NCBI RefSeq assembly: GCF_021283305.1
Contig: NZ_JAJSOK010000063.1
Location: 1-47,858 of the forward strand
Source of the DNA: Pseudonocardia kujensis
GTDB taxonomy: Bacteria > Actinomycetota > Actinomycetes > Mycobacteriales > Pseudonocardiaceae
DNA length: 47,858 nucleotides
Direction of reading: 5' to 3'
The notes under the pieces were generated by a model that was not told where the DNA came from, did no database searches, and was given only the letters and a program-made list of their open reading frames with translations. A program made the position numbers and the translations under genes. Positions 17,022 to 24,835 of the stretch are shown here, in pieces. Position 1 is the stretch's first letter, and the number at the start of each line of letters is the position of its first letter.

Positions 17022-17351
17022 TCAGGAGAAGAGGAGCCGGTCGAGGATCAGGGTGACCGCCCGCAGCACCCAGAAGGCCGGGGTGGCGAGGAGGAAGAGC
17101 TTCCACAGCTCCGGCCAACCGCGCCGGCGGGCGGCGTACCAGGTGGGCCACGCCGCCAGCACCACCGCGATGAGGATCCAGCCGGTCTGGATCAGCAGGG
17201 CGGTGCTCCCGCCGTTCTCGCCGAGCACCACCTGCAGGGCGAACGCGATCACGCCCCAGCCGAACGCGCCGAACAGGGCCCGGTGGTAGGGGACCTCGGC
17301 CGGCGGGGCCGGCTCACTCGCCTGCGTCGCCCTGCTGTCCCGCTTCGTCAC
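17022..17351 (-). CDS. small membrane protein, unknown function
   Basis: This protein of 109 aa has a short charged N-terminus (about 20 residues) and three predicted membrane helices: AFGWGVIAFALQVVLG near residue 28, LIQTGWILIAVVLAAWPTWY near 53, and a third formed by LWKLFLLATPAFWVLRAVTL near 82. No family is recognised. The GTG start follows a leaderless -10 (TAGGCT on the minus strand at 17359-17364). It lies between the transporter operon and the DUF418 gene on the same strand. Confidence 0.7.
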   Translation of the reverse strand: MTKRDSRATQASEPAPPAEVPYHRALFGAFGWGVIAFALQVVLGENGGSTALLIQTGWILIAVVLAAWPTWYAARRRGWPELWKLFLLATPAFWVLRAVTLILDRLLFS

Positions 17352-17358
17352 GGGTCCG

Positions 17359-17364
17359 AGCCTA
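17359..17364 (-). promoter_or_regulatory. -10 box of the small membrane protein gene (leaderless)
   Basis: TAGGCT on the minus strand ends 7 nt before the GTG at 17351, predicting a leaderless message. Confidence 0.45.
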
Positions 17365-17396
17365 TCCCGCCTGGTCAGGACGGGCCGCCGGGACCG

Positions 17397-17432
17397 GCGC
17401 CGGGATCAGCGCCGGGATCAGCGCCGGGACCG
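17397..17432. repeat. 12-bp tandem repeat across a stop codon
   Basis: The unit GCGCCGGGATCA occurs twice exactly (17397-17408, 17409-17420) and a third time with two changes (17421-17432). The second copy contains the stop codon of the DUF418 gene (read TGA on the minus strand), so gain or loss of a unit could change the tail of that protein. Confidence 0.8.
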
Positions 17433-18551
17433 AGGCCTGGGCGCGCCGCCGTAGGTCAGCCGCCGCAGCAGGACCTCGGCGGGCCCGCGGCCGCCGGCGC
17501 GCTCCAGCAGCGTGCAGGCCAGCACCGTCGCGAGCCAGGCCGCGACGGCGAGCAGCGCCGCGCCGGGCACGCCGATCCGCGCGCCCAGGCCCAGGGCCCA
17601 GGCCGGCAGCAGCGCACAGAACACCACGGACTGGGCGAGGTAGCAGGTCAGGGACCGGCGGCCCGTCGCGACCAGGGCCCGCCCGGGGCGGCCCGCGGGC
17701 CGGGTGGCGAGCAGGCCGAACAGGGCGGCGTACCCGATGCCGCCGGCGAGACCGCCGACCGAGTGCAGCAGGCCGAGCAGGGCCGACGGTCCGGCCGACG
17801 GCCGCCACCAGCCCGCCGCGGCGAGCGCGAGCGGGAGTCCGCCGGCCACCGCCACGGCCAGCCCGCCCGCGGCCGCCCGGGCGAGGAGCCGGCGGTGCCG
17901 CTCCGGTTCGTCGAGCAGCGCGCGGCGGGCGGCCAGCACGCCCACGGCCAGCATCCCGGCGGTGAACAGTGCCGACGAGACCGTGCCGGCGAGCCACTCG
18001 CCGACGTGCAGCCGCACCGCCGTGCCATAGCCGGACGCGGCGACCGACGGCAGGGTGAGCGCGCCGGTCCGCAGCCCGGTGCCGGCGCCGAGCAGGATCG
18101 TGACCGCGGCGCCGACGGCCGCGATCGTGCGCAGCGTGACCTCGGTGCCGCGGACCAGGAACCCGGCCAGCAGGACCAGCAGCAGCCCGTACGCGCCCAC
18201 GATGTCGCCGGGGAACAGCAGGATCCCGTGCACGGCGCCGACCGCGACCATCCACGCGCCCCGCCGGCGCAGCAGCCGGACGGCCGCCGCCTCGTCGTGC
18301 CGGCGGGCCAGCTGGACCGCCCCGTACCCGACGAGCAGCGCGAACAGCGGGTAGGCACGCCCGTCGACCAGCAGCATCTGCAGGAAGGTGAGCACGCCGC
18401 CCACCGGGCCCGGGTCGTCCGGATACCCCCGCACGCCGGGTGCGTCCAGCAGGAACAGGTGCGCGTTGGCCAGCGCGATCAGCAGCAGCATCGCGCCCCG
18501 CGCCAGGTCGGGGGCGACCGCCCGGGCGGTCAGCGGCAGGGGAGCGGTCAC
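17418..18551 (-). CDS. DUF418 domain-containing membrane protein
   Basis: This polytopic membrane protein of 377 aa is in the YeiB/DUF418 group. The N-terminus RAVAPDLARGAMLLLIALAN matches the family opening (D-x-x-R-G-x-A-L-L-G/L-I), and the C-terminal DUF418 domain shows GRRSLTCYLAQSVVF near residue 300 followed by more helices. About ten membrane segments are expected. The function is not known; relation to acyltransferase-type membrane proteins has been proposed for the family. It ends inside a 12-bp tandem repeat. The GTG at 18551 is the best start before the conserved opening. Confidence 0.85.
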   Translation of the reverse strand: MTAPLPLTARAVAPDLARGAMLLLIALANAHLFLLDAPGVRGYPDDPGPVGGVLTFLQMLLVDGRAYPLFALLVGYGAVQLARRHDEAAAVRLLRRRGAWMVAVGAVHGILLFPGDIVGAYGLLLVLLAGFLVRGTEVTLRTIAAVGAAVTILLGAGTGLRTGALTLPSVAASGYGTAVRLHVGEWLAGTVSSALFTAGMLAVGVLAARRALLDEPERHRRLLARAAAGGLAVAVAGGLPLALAAAGWWRPSAGPSALLGLLHSVGGLAGGIGYAALFGLLATRPAGRPGRALVATGRRSLTCYLAQSVVFCALLPAWALGLGARIGVPGAALLAVAAWLATVLACTLLERAGGRGPAEVLLRRLTYGGAPRPRSRR

Positions 18552-18688
18552 GCCCGGATCATCCCGCGGCGTCCGGTCCGGCGGCAGCGGGGTGTCCGGC
18601 AGGGTGTCGGCCCGGACGGGTCGGACGTCACACCGGAACCGCCGCCACCAGGGTGATCCCCGTCGCGGCGCCCCCGCGGAGGGAGGGC

Positions 18689-18694
18689 TAGCCT
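18689..18694 (+). promoter_or_regulatory. -10 box of mdh (leaderless)
   Basis: TAGCCT ends 6 nt before the GTG of mdh. The preceding GGGAGGG is too far away to act as a ribosome site for that start if transcription begins at the GTG. Confidence 0.5.
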
Positions 18695-18700
18695 CACGGC

Positions 18701-19684
18701 GTGTCCACTCCTGTCACCGTCACTGTCACCGGAGCCGCTGGCCAGATCGGTTACGCGCTGCTCTTCCGGATCGCCTCCGGGCAGCTCCTGGGGTCCGACA
18801 CCCCGGTCAAGCTGAACCTGCTGGAGATCCCGCAGGCCGTCAAGGCCGCCGAGGGCACCGCCATGGAGCTGAGCGACGGCGCCTTCCCGCTGCTGGCCGG
18901 CGTCGACATCTTCGACGACGCCACCAAGGCCTTCGACGGGGCCAACGTCGCCCTGCTCGTCGGCGCGCGCCCGCGCACCAAGGGCATGGAGCGCGGCGAC
19001 CTGCTCGAGGCCAACGGCGGCATCTTCGCCCCGCAGGGCAAGGCGATCAACGCCGGCGCGGCCGACGACATCAAGGTGCTGGTCGTGGGCAACCCGGCCA
19101 ACACCAACGCCCTGATCGCGCAGTCCGCCGCGCCGGACGTCCCGGCCGAGCGCTTCACCGCGATGACCCGCCTGGACCACAACCGCGCCCTCGCGCAGCT
19201 CTCGCAGAAGCTGAACGTGCCGGTGTCCGAGATCAAGAAGATGACGATCTGGGGCAACCACTCGGCCACCCAGTACCCGGACCTCTACCACGCCGAGGTC
19301 GGCGGCAAGATCGCCGCCGAGCAGGTCGAGGAGTCCTGGCTGAAGAACGAGTTCATCCCGACCGTGGCCAAGCGTGGCGCCGCGATCATCGAGGCCCGGG
19401 GCGCGTCCTCGGCCGCCTCCGCCGCCTCGGCCGCGATCGACCACGTCTACACCTGGGTGAACGGCACCGCCGAGGGCGACTGGACCTCCATGGCGATCCC
19501 GTCGGACGGCTCGTACGGCGTGGCCGAGGGCATCATCTCGTCCTTCCCGGTCACCACGAGGAACGGGAAGTACGAGATCGTCCAGGGCCTGGAGATCGAC
19601 GCCTTCTCCCGCGAGAAGATCGACGCGTCGGTCGCCGAGCTGGTCGAGGAGCGCGAGGCCGTGAAGGGTCTCGGCCTCCTCTGA
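18701..19684 (+). CDS. mdh: malate dehydrogenase (NAD-dependent)
   Basis: It interconverts malate and oxaloacetate in the TCA cycle. At 327 aa it is of the type shared by actinobacteria and cytosolic eukaryotic MDH. NAD binding uses TGAAGQIGYALLFRIASG at residues 10-27; substrate arginines lie in GARPRTKGMERGDLL near 91; the catalytic aspartate/histidine pair is in TRLDHNRA near 158 and WGNHSATQYPD, with His187. Length and motifs are complete. A leaderless -10 precedes the GTG. A perfect 23-bp hairpin starts 7 nt after the stop codon. Confidence 0.98.
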   Translation: MSTPVTVTVTGAAGQIGYALLFRIASGQLLGSDTPVKLNLLEIPQAVKAAEGTAMELSDGAFPLLAGVDIFDDATKAFDGANVALLVGARPRTKGMERGDLLEANGGIFAPQGKAINAGAADDIKVLVVGNPANTNALIAQSAAPDVPAERFTAMTRLDHNRALAQLSQKLNVPVSEIKKMTIWGNHSATQYPDLYHAEVGGKIAAEQVEESWLKNEFIPTVAKRGAAIIEARGASSAASAASAAIDHVYTWVNGTAEGDWTSMAIPSDGSYGVAEGIISSFPVTTRNGKYEIVQGLEIDAFSREKIDASVAELVEEREAVKGLGLL

Positions 19685-19690
19685 CAACCG

Positions 19691-19751
19691 GCACTATGGA
19701 ACCATAATGCGCTCTGACCAGGACTTTCAGCGCATTATGGTTCCATAGTGC
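19691..19751. terminator. perfect 23-bp hairpin (family 1 repeat core) between mdh and treZ
   Basis: The left arm is 19691-19713 and the right arm 19729-19751, exact reverse complements with a 15-nt loop. Each arm contains ATGGAACCAT or its complement, matching the core of the repeats at 8556-8662 at the same spacing. The hairpin sits between the convergent stops of mdh (19684) and treZ (19764), so it can end both transcripts. It is much more AT-rich than its surroundings. Confidence 0.8.
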
Positions 19752-19763
19752 GTTCTTGTGCGG

Positions 19764-21506
19764 TCAATTCTCGAGGACCGCGATCGCGAAGGACTCCCCG
19801 GGCAGCGTGATGTCCGACTGCTCGCTGGCCGTGGGCTCGCTGGCCAGCAGGATGCGGGTGATGGTGGCGCCGAGGTCGAGCGCCACCTCCTCGGTCCCGA
19901 GGTTCACCAGCACCCGCAGCCGACCGCGGTGGATGACCAGCGTGCGGGCCTCGGGATGGACGTCGACCGCCACCTCGTCGAGCCAGGGGTCGGAGAGCTC
20001 CGGCCACGCCTTGCGGATGGCGATGAGCTCCTTGTGCATCGCGAGCAGGGTCGCGTGCGGCTCCTGCTCGTGCTCGGTCCAGTCCAGCTTCGAGTCGAGG
20101 AACGTGGACTCGGCGTTGGGGTCCGGGACCTCGACGTCGCCCCAGCCGTGCTCGGCGAACTCCGCGGTGCGGCCCTTGCGGACGGCCTCGCGGAGCCCTT
20201 CGTCCGGGAAGTAGGAGAAGAACTGCCAGGGCGTGCGGGCGCCCCACTCCTCGCCCATGAACAGCATCGGGGTGAACGGCGAGGTGAACAGGATCGCCGC
20301 GCCGCAGGCCAGGATGCCGGGGGAGAGCAGCTGGGTGAGCCGGTCGCCGGTGGCCCGGTTGCCGATCTGGTCGTGGTTCTGCAGGTAGGCGACGAAGCGG
20401 TGGCCCGGGATCCGGGCGGTGTCGACGGGCGCCCCGTGCGTCCGCTTGCGGAAGCTCGACCAGGTGCCCTCGTGCAGGAACCCGCGGGTCAGCACGTGGG
20501 CCAGGCCCGCGAGGTCGGCCTCGGCGAAGTCGGCGTAGTAGCCCTGGCCCTCGCCGGTGAGCACGCTGTGCAGGCAGTGGTGGATGTCGTCCGTCCACTG
20601 CGCCGTCATCCCGAGGCCGCCGCCCTCGCGCGCGGTGATCATCTTCGGGTCGTTGAGGTCCGACTCGGCGATCAGCGAGAGCGGGCGGCCGACGTGCGCC
20701 TCGAGGGCCGCCACCTCCACCGCGAGCTGCTCGAGGACGTGCTGGGCGCGGGTGTCGCGCAAGGCGTGCACGGCGTCGATCCGCAGCCCGTCGACGTGGA
20801 AGTCCCGCAGCCACATCAGGGCGTTGTCGATGGCGAACCGGCGCACCTCGTCGGACCACGGGCCGTCGAGGTTGAGCGACGGGCCCCAGATGTTGCTGCC
20901 GGCGAAGTACGGCCCGAACCTGTCGAGGTAGGCGCCGGACGGGCCGAGGTGGTTGTAGACGACGTCGAGGACCACCCCGAGCCCGCGGGCGTGCGCGGCG
21001 TCGACGAACCGCTTGAAGCCGTCCGGGCCGCCGTAGTTCTCGGTGACGGCGTACCAGCCGACGCCGTCGTAGCCCCAGTTCCGCGGCCCGTCGACGGCGT
21101 TGACCGGCAGGACCTCGACCATGTCGACCCCGAGCGCGACAAGGTGGTCGAGCTTCTCGATCGCCGAGTCGAAGGTGCCCTCGTCGGTGAACGTGCCGAT
21201 GTGGCACTCGTAGAGCACGCTGCCGGCCAGCGTGCGCCCGGTCCACGCCTGGTCGGTCCACCAGAAGGACGCCTGGTCGTAGCGGCGCGACGCCGAGTGG
21301 ACCCCGTTGGGTTGCCACGTCGACCGCGGGTCGGGCAGCGGGGTCGGGTCGTCGTCGACCAGGAAGGCATAGGCCGAGCCCGGACCGTTGTCCTCGACGT
21401 CGGCGCGCCACCAGCCGCCCGGTTCCCGCCGCATCGCGTACGTCTCGCCGTCCACCAGGACCCGGACCCTGTCCTTCTCCGGCGCCCACACCGCGTACTC
21501 AGCCAC
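19764..21506 (-). CDS. treZ: malto-oligosyltrehalose trehalohydrolase
   Basis: It releases trehalose from maltooligosyl-trehalose. This GH13 protein of 580 aa has an N-terminal beta-sandwich (EYAVWAPEKDRVRVLVDGE), the barrel motif VVLDVVYNHLGPSG near residue 189, the nucleophile in VDGLRIDAVHAL near 245, the acid/base glutamate in LIAESDLND near 280, and the third aspartate in LQNHDQIGNRATGD near 370. GTG 21506 begins two residues before YAVWAP, and AGGATT lies upstream. Unlike the usual compact treXYZ order, a MarR-type gene and a gap of 326 bp separate it from treY. Confidence 0.96.
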   Translation of the reverse strand: MAEYAVWAPEKDRVRVLVDGETYAMRREPGGWWRADVEDNGPGSAYAFLVDDDPTPLPDPRSTWQPNGVHSASRRYDQASFWWTDQAWTGRTLAGSVLYECHIGTFTDEGTFDSAIEKLDHLVALGVDMVEVLPVNAVDGPRNWGYDGVGWYAVTENYGGPDGFKRFVDAAHARGLGVVLDVVYNHLGPSGAYLDRFGPYFAGSNIWGPSLNLDGPWSDEVRRFAIDNALMWLRDFHVDGLRIDAVHALRDTRAQHVLEQLAVEVAALEAHVGRPLSLIAESDLNDPKMITAREGGGLGMTAQWTDDIHHCLHSVLTGEGQGYYADFAEADLAGLAHVLTRGFLHEGTWSSFRKRTHGAPVDTARIPGHRFVAYLQNHDQIGNRATGDRLTQLLSPGILACGAAILFTSPFTPMLFMGEEWGARTPWQFFSYFPDEGLREAVRKGRTAEFAEHGWGDVEVPDPNAESTFLDSKLDWTEHEQEPHATLLAMHKELIAIRKAWPELSDPWLDEVAVDVHPEARTLVIHRGRLRVLVNLGTEEVALDLGATITRILLASEPTASEQSDITLPGESFAIAVLEN

Positions 21507-21832
21507 GGGGGAATCCTGCCGAATGAGCGGCCGCGGCGCCCGCGCGGGCCCCGTGACACGCGGCTCAGCCCGGCGGGTCGGTTCCCGCCGCCACCGCACG
21601 GCGGGACCCGGGGTCGGGACCGCCGGCCGGTCGGGGGGCACGGAGTCGGCCGGCGATCCCGGCAACGAGGTACCGGTGGGATGGGGGAATCGGACCCGGA
21701 CCTTGTGTTGCCCGGTCGAGGGTAGGAACGGCACGGCGTGCCGGAATCGGCCGTTCAGCCGCACTTTCCCGCAGAATATCCCGATGCCGAGAAGTACGGC
21801 TGTCGAACCATTTCAGCCGGTTCGTCCCGCGA
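21507..21832. other. upstream region of treZ
   Basis: This gap of 326 bp between marR and treZ has no gene that can be supported. On the minus strand TACCCT (21719-21724), with TTCCGG 16 nt further up, is a weak promoter candidate that would leave an untranslated leader of about 205 nt. An imperfect inverted repeat centred on CGGCACGGCGTGCCG lies near 21729-21743. No riboswitch fold was recognised. Confidence 0.4.
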
Positions 21833-22300
21833 TCACCGGCGGCCGGATTCCTCCAGGTCGGCGGCGATGGCGTGGGTGTCGCGGGCGCGCTCGTCGAGCC
21901 GCCGCGAGAGGTGTTCGAGAATGCGGCCCAGCTCCGCGGTGGTGGCCGGATCGGCGTCGCCGACGCCGGTCGCCACGTCGCGGTCGAAAAGGGCGAACAA
22001 CCGCCCGGCCAGGTCGCGCCCCTGGTCGGTCAGGTCCACGAGCACGCTGCGGCGGTCGCGCGGGTTGGAGCGGCGGACGACGTGCCCGGCCAGCTCGAGG
22101 CGGTCCAGCTGCGCGGTCACGCTGGCCGGCGTGACGCCCACGCGACGCGCCAACGTCGACGGCCTCCGCGGACCCGCGTGCAGCAGGTGCACCAGGATCG
22201 TGGTCTCCGGGACGCCCAGGCCCACGAGCCGGGCCACGGTCTGCCGGTAGGCGTCCGAGGCGGCCAGGACGTCCTTCAGTCGTACTGCGATCTCACTCAC
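21833..22300 (-). CDS. MarR family transcriptional regulator
   Basis: This winged helix-turn-helix protein of 155 aa has VPETTILVHLLHAGPRRPST near residue 30, then LARRVGVTPASVTAQLDRLE as the recognition helix region near 50-70. The wing HVVRRSNPRDRRSVLVDLTD near 74-92 includes the D-x-R-x-x-x-V/L pattern that is diagnostic of MarR. GTG 22300 has a strong AAGGAG 6 nt upstream. It lies between treY and treZ on the same strand, so it may control the trehalose genes or simply be an insertion; the effector is unknown. Confidence 0.92.
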   Translation of the reverse strand: MSEIAVRLKDVLAASDAYRQTVARLVGLGVPETTILVHLLHAGPRRPSTLARRVGVTPASVTAQLDRLELAGHVVRRSNPRDRRSVLVDLTDQGRDLAGRLFALFDRDVATGVGDADPATTAELGRILEHLSRRLDERARDTHAIAADLEESGRR

Positions 22301-22445
22301 CGAACTCCTTGTCCTGTGTCGTCCGCTCCGGCCGATCTTTACTTCGATCGCCGAGATATCAGGTGGACAACGTCAGGACGGCCGGACGGAGTTCCGGAAC
22401 GTGAGCCGCGTCATGCGCAACAGGGTGCGCTGCGCGAGACGTGCA

Positions 22446-22474
22446 CCCGGCCGGCCCGGTCCGGGCCGGCCGGG
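22446..22474 (-). terminator. strong GC hairpin after treY
   Basis: CCCGGCCGGCCC and its exact complement form a 12-bp stem with a 5-nt loop, starting 7 nt past the treY stop. It separates treXY transcription from the marR gene. Confidence 0.65.
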
Positions 22475-22480
22475 CCCGGG

Positions 22481-24835
22481 TCAGGCCGGGCGGACGAGCA
22501 GGGCGACGGGGTAGCGGGCGAGCAGCGTCGCCAGCCGCGGGGCGCTCCCGTCGACCGGGGTGTCGGTGATCATGTCGTGCCAGTCCGCGGCGCCGTCGGG
22601 CAGCGGGAGGACGGTGTCACCCCAGCCGCCCTTGGCCCCGAGCCCCACGGGCAGCCGGGTGGCGACGGCGACGAGCCTGGGGCTGCGCGTGAACGCCACC
22701 GCGTGCTCGGCCGCGTTCCCCTGCGCCGGCACGGCCCGATAGCCGTGGAACAGCTCGGGGCGGTACCGCCGCAGCCGCGCCGCCGTGGCGGTGACCAGCA
22801 GCTTCGCCGCGCCCTCGGTGGTCGTGTCGTCGATCCCGGGCAGCCAGCCCTCGTCGAGCCGCGCCAGCAGCCGCTGCCGTGCCGCGAAGTCGACCGGGCG
22901 CCGGTTGTCCGGGTCGACCAGGGAGTACTCGAACAGCTCGGTGCCCTGGTAGACGTCCGGCACACCCGGCCCGGCGAGCTGCAGGATCTTCTGGCCCAGC
23001 GAGTTCGACCAGCCGGGCGCGGAGATCCGCTCGACGAACGCGGTGATCTCGGCGACCAGCTCGGCGTCGCCCAGGACCTGCTCGGGCCAGGCCGCGACCG
23101 CCTCGTCGACCTCCGGGACGGGCTCGACGTGGCTGGTCGCGAGCTTGGCCTCCTTCGACGCCTTCCCGAGGTAGGCGGCGAGCCGGTCCGCAGGGATCGG
23201 CCAGGCGCCGACCACGCTCTGCCAGGCCAGCAGCTCCAGCGACCGCTCGGGCAGCGGGTGCCGCGCCGACCAGCGGCGGACCCGTTCGACCCACTCGCCG
23301 GGGATCTCGGCGAGCACGGCCAGCCGCGCCCGGACGTCCTCGGACCGCTTGGTGTCGTGCGTGGAGAGCGTGGTCATCGTGCGCGGCCAGCCCGACTCAC
23401 GGGCGGACAGCGCGGCGTGGAAGCCCGCGGGGGACAGGCCGAAGCGGCCGGGGTCGCCGCCGACCTCGTTGAGCGCGACGAGCCGGTTGTACCGGTAGAA
23501 GGCGGTGTCCTCGACGCCCTTGGCCATCACCATCCCGGAGGTCTGCTGCACGCGCGTGGCGAGCAGGCCCTCCGGGTCGGCGAGCATCGCGGCGTGGATC
23601 GCCTCGAGGACCGGCGCCAGGTCCGGCCGGTTGGCCCGGGCCACCGCCACCGCGGTGTCGAGCGCCTCCCGACCCTCCGGCAGGTAGCTGCGGTAGACCG
23701 GGAACCCGCAGAGGAACTCGGCCACCGCGTCCCGGACCCGGTCGGCGGCCGGCCCCGGGTCCTCCTCGGTCGACGGCGCGGCCTCCGGCACCGGCACGAG
23801 TGCGGCGATCCGCCGCACCTCGGCCGCCAGGATCGTGTCGGCCACCTCGCGGCGGCCCCGGTGCTCGGCCGCGTGCGCCGAGACCTTGGCGCCGATGTGC
23901 TCGGCCGTGAACTGGGTGAGCAGCCCGGCCCCGGCGGGGTCGACGAACACGCCCTGGACGTCGGCCAGCGCCTCGTACCCCGAGGTCCCGTCGACCGGCC
24001 AGGAGACCGGCAGCTCCTCACCGAGGTGCAGGATCTTCTCCACCAGCAGCCAGCGGTCCGGGCCGATGGCCTCGCGCAGCCGGCGCACGTAGCCGCCGGG
24101 GTCGGAGAGCCCGTCCGGGTGGTCGACGCGCAGCCCGATGATCGTGGGGCCCTCGTCGAGCCACCGCAGGATCTCGCGGTGCGTGTCGGCGAAGACCTCG
24201 GGCAGCTCGACGCGCACCGCGGCCAGCGTGGAGACGTCGAAGAACCGCCGGTAGGTCAGCTCCGCCGCGCCCCGCTTCCAGGACACGAGCCGGTAGTGCT
24301 GCCGCTCGTGGATCTCGGCGACCGACCCGTGCTCGGTGCCCGCCGCCAGCGGGAAGGCGTGCTCGTAGTAGCGCAGCTCGCCGTCCTGGACCGACAGCTC
24401 CGACAGGGCCTTCGGCTCGTCGGCGTCGAGGATCGGCAGCAGCAGCGGGCCGGCCGCCCAGTCGATGTCGAAGTGGCCCGCCCAGCGCGAGCCCTGCCCG
24501 TGCCGCAGGACGTCCCACCACCACGGGTTGGCCTTCGGCACCTCGACGCCGACGTGGTTGGGCACCACGTCGAGCAGCATCGTCAGGTTCGCCTCGCGCA
24601 GCCGGGTCAGGAGGGCGCGCAACCCCTCCGGCCCGCCGCGCTCGGCGGAGATCCGGGTGGGGTCGACGACGTCGTACCCGTGGTTGGACCCGGCCCCGGA
24701 CTCGAGCAGCGGCGACGCGTAGAGCGCCCCGATCCCGAGCCGCTCCAGGTAGTCGACCAGGCCCTGCGCGTCGGCGAAGGTCTGCTCCGCGGAGAACTGC
24801 AGCCGGTAGGTCGAGGAGGGGATCGGACGAGGCAT
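22481..24835 (-). CDS. treY: malto-oligosyltrehalose synthase
   Basis: It isomerises the reducing-end alpha-1,4 bond of maltodextrins into an alpha,alpha-1,1 (trehalose) bond. This GH13 protein of 784 aa starts PIPSSTYRLQFSAEQTFADA, typical of TreY. Further motifs are YASPLLESGAGSNHGYDVVD near residue 37, MLLDVVPNHVGVE near 83, the nucleophile aspartate in GLRVDHPDGLSDPGGY near 231, the glutamate in WLLVEKILHLGEELP near 260, and STHDTKRSEDVRAR near 487. Its ATG overlaps the treX stop by one base (TGATG). The length is normal and no catalytic residue seems lost. Confidence 0.96.
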   Translation of the reverse strand: MPRPIPSSTYRLQFSAEQTFADAQGLVDYLERLGIGALYASPLLESGAGSNHGYDVVDPTRISAERGGPEGLRALLTRLREANLTMLLDVVPNHVGVEVPKANPWWWDVLRHGQGSRWAGHFDIDWAAGPLLLPILDADEPKALSELSVQDGELRYYEHAFPLAAGTEHGSVAEIHERQHYRLVSWKRGAAELTYRRFFDVSTLAAVRVELPEVFADTHREILRWLDEGPTIIGLRVDHPDGLSDPGGYVRRLREAIGPDRWLLVEKILHLGEELPVSWPVDGTSGYEALADVQGVFVDPAGAGLLTQFTAEHIGAKVSAHAAEHRGRREVADTILAAEVRRIAALVPVPEAAPSTEEDPGPAADRVRDAVAEFLCGFPVYRSYLPEGREALDTAVAVARANRPDLAPVLEAIHAAMLADPEGLLATRVQQTSGMVMAKGVEDTAFYRYNRLVALNEVGGDPGRFGLSPAGFHAALSARESGWPRTMTTLSTHDTKRSEDVRARLAVLAEIPGEWVERVRRWSARHPLPERSLELLAWQSVVGAWPIPADRLAAYLGKASKEAKLATSHVEPVPEVDEAVAAWPEQVLGDAELVAEITAFVERISAPGWSNSLGQKILQLAGPGVPDVYQGTELFEYSLVDPDNRRPVDFAARQRLLARLDEGWLPGIDDTTTEGAAKLLVTATAARLRRYRPELFHGYRAVPAQGNAAEHAVAFTRSPRLVAVATRLPVGLGAKGGWGDTVLPLPDGAADWHDMITDTPVDGSAPRLATLLARYPVALLVRPA

